Source of the DNA: Paludibacteraceae bacterium
GTDB lineage: Bacteria; Bacteroidota; Bacteroidia; Bacteroidales; Paludibacteraceae
Reading direction: 5' to 3'
Length of the DNA stretch: 64,000 bases
NCBI GenBank assembly: GCA_017471175.1
Contig: JAFUVS010000017.1
Coordinates: 62,001-126,000 of the forward strand
The notes beneath the pieces were generated by a model that saw nothing but the letters and a program-made list of their open reading frames with translations, ran no database searches and had not been told where the DNA came from. Numbering within the stretch: position 1 is the first letter of the stretch; every line of letters starts with the position of its first letter. Made by a program: the position numbers and the translations under genes. Of this stretch, positions 26,778-34,770 are shown piece after piece.

Positions 26778-27602
26778 TCAAAATCTTAGTTTATAATGTC
26801 GGCGGAGGTAAGCGGGGTCAAAAAAGACCATTCCCAGATTGTACAGGTCGAAGGTGGATGTAACGCGGGGGTCAGTTTTGATGGTATGCCAGGCGCGTTC
26901 CATATCGGGGTTCCAGTGTATATCGTCAAGTACAATGACGGATTTGGCGGAAACGAAAGGCAGTATAGTGTTGAAATAGCGCAGTGTGGCTTCTGCGGTA
27001 TGGTTGGCATCGATGAAAGCGAGGTCGAGGTATTGGAGTTGGTAGAGTGCGGGTGAAAGGGTGTTGTCAATGTTACCGCAAACGGGTTGGATATTATTGA
27101 TTTTTAGTTTATTCCAATTGGACTGTGCGAGTTGGAGGAGTTCTTGACAGCCTTCGAGGGTAGTGACTTGGTTACGGGAAGAAGGTGCGGCGAGATAGGC
27201 GGTTGTGATGCCGAGGGATGTGCCTAATTCGAGGATATGAAGGGGGCTTTGTCGGTTGCCGTTCCACTGTCGGTCGGAGAGGAAGTGGACTAATCGGAAG
27301 AGGAGTTGTGCGTTTTTAGGCGATTCGAGTGAGGTGGCAGCGATGTGCTTGACCGTACGGTTGGGGGAGGTATGTTTACCTGTGCCATAATCAGTGATAT
27401 GGAGCGATTTGTTGTTGTTTAACAATGCGTTGCGCAGTTGTTCGATAGGTTGGAAGGCGTAGAATGGGTTTGAGTCGTAGAGGCAATGTCTGACGAAGTA
27501 GAAGAGGTATGGTGAATGGATGCCTTCTCCGCCAGTGTTCCAAGCGGTAAGTTGGTGTCGAAGGAAGGAGAAAGTTCGATATGCTAAAAGGCGCAAAGAC
27601 AT
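26778..27602 (-). CDS. Class I SAM-dependent methyltransferase
   Basis: The start at 27602 (MSLRLLAYRTF) follows a promoter at 27622-27653, giving 274 residues; the open frame reaches 27632. The N-terminal GGEGIHSPYLFYFVRHCLYD resembles a Bacteroidota-specific group of methyltransferases. The Rossmann SAM site is ILELGTSLGITTAYLA (about 123-138), with acidic loop TTLEGC and motif LAFIDANHTAEATLRYF, then IVLDDIHWNPDMERAW, as in O-methyltransferases of the catechol type. The substrate is unknown. The C-terminus HYKLRF ends just before the adenosyltransferase gene. Confidence 0.85.
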   Translation of the reverse strand: MSLRLLAYRTFSFLRHQLTAWNTGGEGIHSPYLFYFVRHCLYDSNPFYAFQPIEQLRNALLNNNKSLHITDYGTGKHTSPNRTVKHIAATSLESPKNAQLLFRLVHFLSDRQWNGNRQSPLHILELGTSLGITTAYLAAPSSRNQVTTLEGCQELLQLAQSNWNKLKINNIQPVCGNIDNTLSPALYQLQYLDLAFIDANHTAEATLRYFNTILPFVSAKSVIVLDDIHWNPDMERAWHTIKTDPRVTSTFDLYNLGMVFFDPAYLRRHYKLRF

Positions 27603-27621
27603 AAGGTAACGGAAATCGCGG

Positions 27622-27653
27622 CAAAGGTACAATCAAAGTTTTCGCCCACCAAA
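27622..27653 (-). promoter_or_regulatory. Promoter of the methyltransferase gene
   Basis: Minus strand: TTTG (27653-27650), 20 bases, TACCTTTG (27629-27622), 19 bases before the ATG at 27602. Confidence 0.85.
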
Positions 27654-27753
27654 TGTTGTGGCAGAAAAAAGGTGTAAGGTGGAAAAATAAGCTTTTTTGA
27701 TTGATTACGTTTGTGGTTGATTATAAGCGTATTAGTCGGTCTAAGCAGCGGAA

Positions 27754-27852
27754 TCACATAATAATCACATAATAACCACATAATAATCACATAATAACCA
27801 CATAATAATCACCTAATAACATCCTAATAATTATCTAATAATCACTTAATAT
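27754..27852. repeat. 11-bp tandem repeat, 9 units
   Basis: Nine contiguous 11-bp units, consensus TCACATAATAA, with the first five almost identical (first base T or C) and the last four drifting (TCACCTAATAA, CATCCTAATAA, TTATCTAATAA, TCACTTAATAT). The 11-bp register never breaks. The AT-rich TAATAA part recurs on the same helical face. Confidence 0.95.
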
Positions 27853-27950
27853 AGTAAGGGGGAAATGGCGATTGGAAGTGTGGTTTGCTTATGAAATCGC
27901 GACCACAGAACACAGCGGACATGGAATATAATGTGAACGGAGCGGCATAG

Positions 27951-28043
27951 TATGCCGCACAATTGACAAAACCGCAGGGGGGGATGCTGTGCAATTGAAA
28001 AAAACGTGGGGGTATGCTATACAATTGACAAAACCGTGGTGGG
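27951..28043. repeat. About 31-bp tandem repeat, 3 units
   Basis: Three imperfect units of 30-32 bp, each TATGC... CAATTGACAAAAC followed by CG and a G-rich tract (GGGGG-like), at 27951-27982, 27983-28012 and 28013-28043, with a degenerate fourth start after it. Located upstream of the holB promoter. Confidence 0.85.
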
Positions 28044-28117
28044 TTATGTTGATGGTGGGGATATAAAAAGGGAGACGGGGTACGTAATGGGCGTGGAACG
28101 GGATAAATGTTTTTTGA

Positions 28118-28149
28118 TTTGTACAAACGAAAAGGATGCACTATCTTTG
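28118..28149 (+). promoter_or_regulatory. Promoter of holB
   Basis: TTTG (28118-28121), 20 bases, TATCTTTG (28142-28149). The holB ATG lies 120 bases downstream, so the transcript has a leader of about 110 bases that contains the two 21-bp repeats. Confidence 0.85.
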
Positions 28150-28213
28150 CGGCGTTATTCAAGTATGATGCCGTGGTTGCGGATTTTTGATGCGGGCGAG
28201 GACGTCCGCGCTC

Positions 28214-28255
28214 CAAGTAGGGTGATGTCTTGAACAAGTAGGGTGATGTCTTGAA
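28214..28255. repeat. Perfect 21-bp direct repeat in the holB leader
   Basis: The 21-bp sequence beginning CAAGTAGGGTGATG occurs twice without a gap (28214-28234 and 28235-28255), ending 14 bases before the holB start codon. It lies downstream of the predicted promoter and would be transcribed. Confidence 0.95.
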
Positions 28256-28269
28256 AGTAAGAACAGGAA

Positions 28270-29409
28270 ATGCGATTCAGGGATATAATCGGTCAGGAGG
28301 GTGTCAAGCGTCGGTTGATACAGTCGGCTCGTGAGGGTCGTGTGCCCCATGCGCAGTTGTTTGCGGGCAAGCAGGGCGTGGGCAAGATGCAGTTGGCGAT
28401 GGCATACGCGCAGTACCTGAACTGTGAGCATCCTACGCAGGAGGACTCGTGCGGCGAGTGCCCGACATGCAGACAATTCGAGCGGATGCAGCACCCTGAT
28501 TTGCACTTTACATTCCCGATAGTGAAAGGGGATGCGGGGGATACGTGCAACGATTTTGCGGATGCTTTTCGCGGAATGGTTCTGGAGAAGGGTTACTTTT
28601 CGTTGGAGGACTGGTATGAGGCGATGGGTGTGGAGAACAAGCAGGCTGTTATCTACGAGAAAGAGAGCGGCGAGATTGTGCGCAAGTTGTCGCTGAAAGC
28701 GTTCGGAGCGGGGTATAAGGTGATGATAATCTGGCAGGCTGAGAAGATGAATGTGACTTGTGCGAACAAGTTATTGAAGTTGCTTGAGGAGCCACCTGAG
28801 CGGACGTTGTTCTTCTTGGTGAGCGAAATGCCTGAGCGGTTGCTTCCGACGATATTGAGTCGTGTGCAGGTGGTACGTGTGCCGCCGTTGCAGGATGAGC
28901 AGGTGGCGCAGGCGCTGACGGCTCGCGGCGTGGAAGAGCAGAATGCCAACGATATAGCACATATCGCACAGGGGAGTTACCTGAAGGCGTTGCAGATAGC
29001 GGAGGATAAGGAACAGAATCAGGCTTTTATGGAGGATTTTGTGTCGCTGATGCGCTGTGCTTGGTTGGTGGGGCACAAGAAAGACTATGCATCGCTGCTG
29101 AAGTTGAGGCAGTGGAGTCAGAATATGGCGGATGCGAAAGTGGGGCGCGAGAAACAGAAGGCGTTCCTGCAATTCGTGCAAAAGCAGATTCGCGAGAACT
29201 ACATCTATAATTACGGTTTGCCTCAGGTGAACTACCAGATGCAGGAAGAGAAGGCTTTCAGCAAGAACTTTGCCGCGTTTATCCATTCGGGGAACGTAGA
29301 ACAGATTATCAATGAGTTGGATAAGGCAGAACGGCAAATAACACAGAACGGGAATGCAAAGATGATATTCTTCGATTTGTGTTTGCAGATGATAGTTTTG
29401 ATTAAGTAG
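28270..29409 (+). CDS. holB: DNA polymerase III delta' subunit
   Basis: This protein has 379 residues of the clamp-loader AAA+ family. It starts MRFRDIIGQEGVKRRL, has a Walker A-like loop (FAGKQGVGKMQLA, about 33-45), a zinc-binding cysteine cluster (CEHPTQEDSCGECPTC) and the sensor region NKLLKLLEEPPERTLFFLVS with SRVQ (the conserved SRC/SRx arginine finger position). The C-terminal collar domain follows. As part of the clamp loader it helps place the sliding clamp on DNA. It starts a plus-strand run with ricT, gldH and trmB. Confidence 0.93.
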   Translation: MRFRDIIGQEGVKRRLIQSAREGRVPHAQLFAGKQGVGKMQLAMAYAQYLNCEHPTQEDSCGECPTCRQFERMQHPDLHFTFPIVKGDAGDTCNDFADAFRGMVLEKGYFSLEDWYEAMGVENKQAVIYEKESGEIVRKLSLKAFGAGYKVMIIWQAEKMNVTCANKLLKLLEEPPERTLFFLVSEMPERLLPTILSRVQVVRVPPLQDEQVAQALTARGVEEQNANDIAHIAQGSYLKALQIAEDKEQNQAFMEDFVSLMRCAWLVGHKKDYASLLKLRQWSQNMADAKVGREKQKAFLQFVQKQIRENYIYNYGLPQVNYQMQEEKAFSKNFAAFIHSGNVEQIINELDKAERQITQNGNAKMIFFDLCLQMIVLIK

Positions 29410-29455
29410 TTTAGTGTTTAGTGTAGTTTAGAGTTTAGAGTTTAGAGTTGAAAGA
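29410..29455. repeat. 7-bp GTTTAGA-type simple repeat
   Basis: The gap between holB and ricT holds imperfect copies of GTTTAGA/GTTTAGTG (about six). No gene or clear promoter is seen. The gap ends with AAGGAGA 9 bases before the ricT start. Confidence 0.7.
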
Positions 29456-29501
29456 AGTTTTTAGTTGATAGATATGTTGATATATATAAGGAGAAAGAAC
29501 A

Positions 29502-30536
29502 ATGAATGAACGATTTACACTCAATAATGATGCCTGCAAGTTTTCGTCAAAGGCTTGCTTTCGCAATTCGGCTCATATGCTGCCGGTGACGGACTACCTG
29601 AGCGATTTGCCCGAAAACGTAACGGAAACGGATATTGTGGAGGTTCAGTTCAAGAACACGCGCAAGGGTTACTTCCACAATGTGAACCAGTTGCCGCTTG
29701 AGAAGGGGAAAGTGATTGTGGTGGAAGCCAATCCGGGTTACGACATCGGCGAGGTGGTGCTGACGGGCAGGTTAGTGCTGTGCCAGATGCACAAGAACCG
29801 TATCGATCCGAGCCGCTATGAGATAAGGAACGTGCTGCGCTTTGCGACGGAAGAGGATTTGCAGAAAGCGGAGGCGGCACATGAGCGCGAGCACGAGACG
29901 ATGATTAAGGCGCGTCAGCTTGCCAAGTCGTTGGGATTGGAGATGAAGATAGGCGATGTGGAGTATCAAGGGGACGGGACGAAAGCCATCTTCTACTATA
30001 TAGCGGACGGTCGTGTGGACTTCCGTCAGTTAATTAAAGTATATGCGGAGACATTCCGAATCCGCATCGAGATGAAGCAGATCGGTGCCCGTCAGGAGGC
30101 GGGGCGTATAGGCGGTACGGGACCTTGCGGCAGGGAACTATGCTGCTCGACGTGGATGACGAATTTCACGTCGGTGGGAACAGGTGCGGCACGGTTGCAG
30201 AAACTGTCGCCCAATCCGCAGAAATTAGCGGGTCAGTGCGCCAAACTCAAATGTTGCCTGAACTATGAGATCTCGCTGTATGAGGAGGCGAGGAAGATGG
30301 GTTACTCGTTAGGCAGCAACGGGCAAGACAAACAAGAGGAAGAGGACTTAGGCTACCAGAACGTGGTGGGACAGGACGACTTCTCACGTTTCGACAAGAA
30401 GAAAAAACAGCGTCCCCAACGCGACAACCGTCCCTCTTCGGATGGCAGGCGACCACGCGATAACCGAAACAGAACCAATAGAGAAAACCCAAATAATGCC
30501 CCGACTGATAAAAACAATAATACTGCTAACGGTTAG
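29502..30536 (+). CDS. ricT: PSP1 domain protein, RicT/YaaT family
   Basis: This protein has 344 residues. The PSP1 domain is recognisable from VEVQFKNTRKGYFHN and the cysteine-rich core GTGPCGRELCCSTWMTNF followed by AGQCAKLKCCLNYE (the conserved Cys cluster that binds iron-sulfur or zinc in homologues). RicT in Bacillus acts in an RNA-processing complex; the role in Bacteroidota is not established. The C-terminal 60 residues are a disordered Arg/Asn/Lys-rich tail. The last 41 bases overlap the start of gldH, an arrangement common in the phylum. AAGGAGA upstream could help translation. Confidence 0.9.
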   Translation: MNERFTLNNDACKFSSKACFRNSAHMLPVTDYLSDLPENVTETDIVEVQFKNTRKGYFHNVNQLPLEKGKVIVVEANPGYDIGEVVLTGRLVLCQMHKNRIDPSRYEIRNVLRFATEEDLQKAEAAHEREHETMIKARQLAKSLGLEMKIGDVEYQGDGTKAIFYYIADGRVDFRQLIKVYAETFRIRIEMKQIGARQEAGRIGGTGPCGRELCCSTWMTNFTSVGTGAARLQKLSPNPQKLAGQCAKLKCCLNYEISLYEEARKMGYSLGSNGQDKQEEEDLGYQNVVGQDDFSRFDKKKKQRPQRDNRPSSDGRRPRDNRNRTNRENPNNAPTDKNNNTANG

Positions 30537-30963
30537 CCTGCTGTGCGGCTGTACGAAAGGAGTCTATTATTCGGAGTTCAAGGATGTATCTCCTTTAGCA
30601 TGGGATAAGGATTCCGCCATGGTGTTTACGTTCAGCGTGACCGATACTGTGCAGCCATACGATGTGCTGCTGCACGTGCGGCATAGCGACAATTACCCTT
30701 ATCAGAATATGTGGCTGTTCCTGACGACGACCTCACCCGACAGCATTGTGCGGAGCGATACGATAGAGTTCTACTTGGCAGACGATCGCGGTAGATGGCT
30801 TGGTAACGGGAGGAACGGACACGTGTCAATGCCGGTTCTGTATGAGGAGCGTTATGAGTTTGCGGATACTGGAACTTATTCGTTGGCTGTCCGGCACGGT
30901 ATGCGAACGAATCAGTTACGCGGTGTGAGCCAGATAGGAATGGAGATACAGGAATCGAAATAG
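30496..30963 (+). CDS. gldH: Gliding motility lipoprotein GldH
   Basis: The ATG at 30496 opens a lipoprotein signal peptide with Cys19 (LLCGC), giving 155 residues; the frame extends further upstream inside ricT but lacks a signal there. The sequence SEFKDVSPLAWDKDSAMVF, LLHVRHSDNYPYQNMWLF and the GRWLGNGRNGH segment match GldH, a lipoprotein required for gliding in Flavobacterium and widely kept beside ricT in Bacteroidota. It overlaps ricT by 41 bases in another frame and is followed 9 bases later by trmB. Confidence 0.9.
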   Translation: MPRLIKTIILLTVSLLCGCTKGVYYSEFKDVSPLAWDKDSAMVFTFSVTDTVQPYDVLLHVRHSDNYPYQNMWLFLTTTSPDSIVRSDTIEFYLADDRGRWLGNGRNGHVSMPVLYEERYEFADTGTYSLAVRHGMRTNQLRGVSQIGMEIQESK

Positions 30964-30972
30964 CCTGCAACG

Positions 30973-31734
30973 ATGAGCAAGAACAAACAGAAGAAATTTC
31001 AGGAGATGCGCGAGTTGGCACGTGTTTATCAGTGCACATTTCGCGATATACAGGCGGGTTCTCCGATAGTTCAGATGGCGGGACACTGGCGGGAAAAAGT
31101 GTTCGGGAACACGAATCCGATTGTGTTGGAACTGGGTTGCGGGCACGGCGATTACACAGTAGGTTTGGCACGCGAGGACAGGACGCGCAATTACATAGGT
31201 GTGGATATAAAAGGTGCACGGATGTGGGCAGGCGCGAAACAAGCAGCAGAAGAGGGACTGACGAACGTGGCTTTCCTTCGGACGCAGATAGAGATGCTGC
31301 CCCATTTCTTTGCGGACGGCGAGGTGGATGAGATATGGATTACGTTCCCCGACCCGCAGATGAAGAAAGCGACCAAGCGGCTTACTTCGACTTATTTTAT
31401 GCAACGTTATCAAAAAGTTATGCGCGAAGGCGGAATGATACATCTGAAGACGGACAGTCCTTTCCTTTCGACCTATACGCGGGCGATGCTGCAAGAGAAC
31501 GGGTATGTGGTAGCGGCTGATACGGACGACCTGTACGGCTGTGAAGACACGCCTTATCTCGTTCAAGCCAAAGCCCTGCAAACGCACTATGAAAAGCAGT
31601 GGATAGAAAGGGGGATGACCATCAAATATATCTGCTGGCAGTTAGCTCGGAAAGATGACCTTCGCGAACCCGAAATAGAGATAGAGAAAGACACGTACCG
31701 CTCCTACGGACGCGACTATCTGACACAAAAATAA
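30973..31734 (+). CDS. trmB: tRNA (guanine-N7-)-methyltransferase TrmB
   Basis: This protein has 253 residues. TrmB methylates G46 in the variable loop of tRNAs using SAM. The SAM site is VLELGCGHGDYTVGLA (about 50-65) and the family signature EIWITFPDPQMKKATKRLTS (about 119-138) contains the catalytic and tRNA-contacting residues. Length is normal with a short C-terminal extension. It immediately precedes the OPT transporter without a gap, so the two may be translated together. Confidence 0.96.
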   Translation: MSKNKQKKFQEMRELARVYQCTFRDIQAGSPIVQMAGHWREKVFGNTNPIVLELGCGHGDYTVGLAREDRTRNYIGVDIKGARMWAGAKQAAEEGLTNVAFLRTQIEMLPHFFADGEVDEIWITFPDPQMKKATKRLTSTYFMQRYQKVMREGGMIHLKTDSPFLSTYTRAMLQENGYVVAADTDDLYGCEDTPYLVQAKALQTHYEKQWIERGMTIKYICWQLARKDDLREPEIEIEKDTYRSYGRDYLTQK

Positions 31735-33687
31735 ATGCTTATGGACAACATTCAACTTCCCGAAAATGCGTCTCGTCCGCTCAAACCCGGCGAGAAGTAC
31801 GAACCTATTCTTCGTCCCGAACAACAGTTTGCCGAGGTAACGCCATACAGCGTTACGATAGGCGTAGTGATGGCTATTATCTTCTCGGCGGCGGCGGCTT
31901 ACTTAGGTCTCAAAGTGGGTCAAGTGTTTGAGGCGGCGATACCGATAGCGATTATAGCGGTGGGGCTGTCGTCTGCTATGAACAGGAAAAACTCGTTGGG
32001 TGAAAACGTTATTATCCAGTCGATTGGAGCATCGTCCGGCGTGGTTGTGGCAGGTGCTATCTTTACCTTGCCGGCACTATATATCCTGCAAGCCAAGTAC
32101 CCCGATATCACGGTGAACTTTATGCAAGTGTTTATGTCATCGCTGTTAGGCGGGTGCTTGGGCATATTGTTCCTTATCCCGTTCCGCAAGTTCTTCGTGC
32201 AGGAGAAACACGGCGAGTATCCTTTCCCAGAGGCGACCGCCACGACGCAGGTGTTGGTGTCGGGCGAGCAGGGCGGCAGCCAGGCCAAGCCGCTGATATG
32301 GGCTGCGGCTGTGGGCGGATTGTATGATTTCATTGTTTCCACATTCGGCTTGTGGACGGAGAGTCTGTCCACGCGTATGACGGCTTGGGGCGAAACGATA
32401 GCGATGAAGTACAAGACGGTGATGGCAGTCAATACGAGTGCCGCTGTGTTGGGTTTGGGCTATATCATCGGACTGAAATATGCGGCGATTATTGCGTGCG
32501 GTTCGCTTTTTACGTGGTGGGTTGTTCTGCCGCTGTTAGGCGCAACGGGAATGAGTGAAATGGATCCGCAGGTACTCTATACCAACTACGGCAGGAACAT
32601 CGGTATCGGTGCGATTGCGATGGCGGGTCTGTTGGGAATCATCAAGAACTGGAGCGTGATAGCCGGTGCGTTCGGATTGGTCAAGAAGGAGTTCGGCGGC
32701 AAAGGTAAAGCGGTGGCTGCTAACGTATTGAGAACGGAGCGGGATATATCCATGAAACTGCTTGCGATATCAGTTATAGCCGCTTTGTTGATCGTGTTGG
32801 TGTTCTTCTGGGTAGGGGTGTTGCATAATTTCGGTCAGGCATTGGTGGCTTGGTTGGTGGTGACGGTGATAGCATTCCTGTTTACGACGGTGGCAGCCAA
32901 TGCGATTGCTATTGTGGGCAGTAACCCGGTGAGCGGAATGACGCTGATGACGCTGATTATCGCCTCGGTGGTGTTTGTAGCAGCGGGGATGAAAGGAACG
33001 AGCGGTATGGTGGCGGCAATGATTATCGGCGGCGTGGTATGCACGGCGTTGTCGATGGCGGGCGGCTTCATAACGGACTTGAAGATAGGTTACTGGATTG
33101 GCACGACACCTGCCAAACAGGAGACGTGGAAGTTCCTCGGTACGTTAGTCAGTGCGGCGACGGTTGGCGGCGTGATGATCATCCTGAACAAGACGTACGG
33201 CTTTGTGGGTGAGGATGCTTTGGTGGCACCTCAAGCCAATGCGATGGCAGCGGTGATAGAGCCTCTTATGTCGGGTCAGGGTGCGCCGTGGATGCTGTAC
33301 TTTGCAGGGGCTGTACTGGCTCTGATTCTGAATTTTGTGGGCGTTCCTGTACTGCCTTTTGCATTGGGAATGTTCATACCTTTGCATCTGAATATGCCTT
33401 TGCTGATAGGCGGTGTTGTTTCTTATTTCGTGTCGCGTGAGCGCAAACAGGATGGCGAAAAGGCAGCCGAGTTGGCTCAAAAGCGCAATGAGAAAGGCAC
33501 GTTGGTGGCAAGCGGCTTCATAGCAGGCGGTGCGCTGATGGGTGTAATCAGTGCGGTTCTTAAATTCGTCGGCGCAGACTGGTACTTGTCCGATTGGGCA
33601 GGTTCGCATGGCGCGCAAGTACTTGGTATTGTAATGTATATATTGCTCATCACGTATTTCGTGCGAGCAAGCAAAAAAATAAAATAA
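31735..33687 (+). CDS. OPT family oligopeptide transporter
   Basis: This is a polytopic membrane protein of 650 residues with about 14-16 hydrophobic segments. The N-terminal EVTPYSVTIGVVMAIIFSAA and AAYLGLKVGQVFEAAIPIAI are hallmarks of the OPT superfamily, as is FVQEKHGEYPFPEATATTQV and the SGMTLMTLIIASVVF segment. OPT proteins carry peptides or metal chelates by cation symport; the substrate cannot be read here. The ATG at 31735 directly follows the trmB stop codon; a second ATG two codons later is also possible. The gene is 21 bases before fba. Confidence 0.92.
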   Translation: MLMDNIQLPENASRPLKPGEKYEPILRPEQQFAEVTPYSVTIGVVMAIIFSAAAAYLGLKVGQVFEAAIPIAIIAVGLSSAMNRKNSLGENVIIQSIGASSGVVVAGAIFTLPALYILQAKYPDITVNFMQVFMSSLLGGCLGILFLIPFRKFFVQEKHGEYPFPEATATTQVLVSGEQGGSQAKPLIWAAAVGGLYDFIVSTFGLWTESLSTRMTAWGETIAMKYKTVMAVNTSAAVLGLGYIIGLKYAAIIACGSLFTWWVVLPLLGATGMSEMDPQVLYTNYGRNIGIGAIAMAGLLGIIKNWSVIAGAFGLVKKEFGGKGKAVAANVLRTERDISMKLLAISVIAALLIVLVFFWVGVLHNFGQALVAWLVVTVIAFLFTTVAANAIAIVGSNPVSGMTLMTLIIASVVFVAAGMKGTSGMVAAMIIGGVVCTALSMAGGFITDLKIGYWIGTTPAKQETWKFLGTLVSAATVGGVMIILNKTYGFVGEDALVAPQANAMAAVIEPLMSGQGAPWMLYFAGAVLALILNFVGVPVLPFALGMFIPLHLNMPLLIGGVVSYFVSRERKQDGEKAAELAQKRNEKGTLVASGFIAGGALMGVISAVLKFVGADWYLSDWAGSHGAQVLGIVMYILLITYFVRASKKIK

Positions 33688-33708
33688 TTAACTAAAAGAG
33701 TAATACTT

Positions 33709-34707
33709 ATGGTAAGTTACAAAGAATTAGGACTGGTGAACACGCGTGATATGTTTGCCAAAGCGATTAAGGGCGGGTACGCTATTCCCGCGTTCAATTT
33801 CAACAATATGGAGCAGTTGCAAGCCATCATCAAGGCTGCGGCTGAAACTAAGTCTCCGGTCATTCTGCAAGTGTCGAAGGGTGCACGCAATTATGCTAAC
33901 CCCACGCTGTTGCGTTATATGGCGCAGGGAGCGGTTGAGTATGCCAAAGAATTAGGATGGGAAAAGCCGCAAATCGTGTTGCATTTGGATCATGGCGATT
34001 CGTTCGAGTTGTGCAAAGACTGTGTAGATTTGGGTTTCTCGAGCGTGATGATTGATGGTTCGGCACTGCCTTACGAAGAAAACATTGCGCTGTCGAAGAA
34101 AGTGGCTGATTACGCGCACCAGTACGATGTAACGGTAGAGGCAGAATTAGGTGTGTTAGCAGGCGTGGAAGATGAAGTACAAGCCGAGGAGAGCCACTAC
34201 ACTCGTCCTGAAGAGGTGATTGACTTCTCGAAACGCACCGGTTGCGACTCGCTCGCGATCTCTATTGGTACGTCCCACGGTGCATATAAGTTCAAACCTG
34301 AGCAATGCACCCGCGATCCGAAGACGGGTCGTTTGGTTCCTCCGCCATTGGCATTTGATGTATTGGACGCTATTATGGAGCAACTGCCCGGTTTCCCGAT
34401 TGTATTGCACGGCTCGTCTTCCGTACCGCAGGAATATGTGGATATGATTAATAAGTATGGTGGCAAACTTCCTGATGCAGTGGGTATTCCTGAGGAGCAA
34501 CTGCGTAAGGCATCGAAGTCGGCGGTTTGCAAAATCAACATTGACTCCGACTCTCGTCTTGCCTTTACGGCAGCCGTTCGTAAAGTGTTTGCCGAGAAAC
34601 CCGGTGAGTTTGATCCGCGTAAGTACTGCGGTCCTGCACGCGACCTGATGACCGAATTGTATAAGCACAAAATCATTAACGTACTCGGTTCGGATAACAA
34701 AGCCTAA
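33709..34707 (+). CDS. fba: Class II fructose-bisphosphate aldolase
   Basis: This protein has 332 residues. It cleaves fructose 1,6-bisphosphate in glycolysis using a divalent metal. Metal and substrate motifs are seen: PAFNFNNMEQLQAI, IVLHLDHGDSFE, VMIDGSALPYEEN, VEAELGVLAGVEDE, ISIGTSHGAYKFK, VLHGSSSVPQEYV and CKINIDSDSRLAFTAA. It is followed by a strong terminator, so it ends the transcript that includes the OPT transporter. Confidence 0.97.
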   Translation: MVSYKELGLVNTRDMFAKAIKGGYAIPAFNFNNMEQLQAIIKAAAETKSPVILQVSKGARNYANPTLLRYMAQGAVEYAKELGWEKPQIVLHLDHGDSFELCKDCVDLGFSSVMIDGSALPYEENIALSKKVADYAHQYDVTVEAELGVLAGVEDEVQAEESHYTRPEEVIDFSKRTGCDSLAISIGTSHGAYKFKPEQCTRDPKTGRLVPPPLAFDVLDAIMEQLPGFPIVLHGSSSVPQEYVDMINKYGGKLPDAVGIPEEQLRKASKSAVCKINIDSDSRLAFTAAVRKVFAEKPGEFDPRKYCGPARDLMTELYKHKIINVLGSDNKA

Positions 34708-34720
34708 ACATAGTTAATAA

Positions 34721-34765
34721 TAGGGACGGATATCGTTTTGCGGTGTCCGTCCCCTTTTCTTTATT
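34721..34765 (+). terminator. Terminator after fba
   Basis: A hairpin with stem GGGACGGA...TCCGTCCC is followed by CTTTTCTTTATT, a typical intrinsic terminator between fba and the dipeptidase gene. Confidence 0.88.
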
Positions 34766-34770
34766 AGATT

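Larger units (their letters stand above)
27603..28269. other. Repeat-rich divergent intergenic region before holB
   Basis: A spacer of about 670 bases between divergent genes. It holds a minus-strand promoter (27622-27653), an 11-bp tandem array (27754-27852), three copies of a 31-bp G-tract unit (27951-28043), a plus-strand promoter (28118-28149) and two copies of a 21-bp unit (28214-28255). Open frames in this region (for example 27842-28237 on the minus strand) translate these repeats and show no signal or family, so I do not call a gene. Confidence 0.75.

Noticed and set aside
27842-28237. Minus-strand frame of 131 residues in the holB upstream spacer
   Set aside because: It translates the 31-bp and 21-bp repeats into Pro/Cys-rich sequence and crosses the holB promoter; no evidence of coding.
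27754-28255. CRISPR-like array
   Set aside because: Units are contiguous or nearly so, lack spacers of constant length, and no cas gene is in the window.
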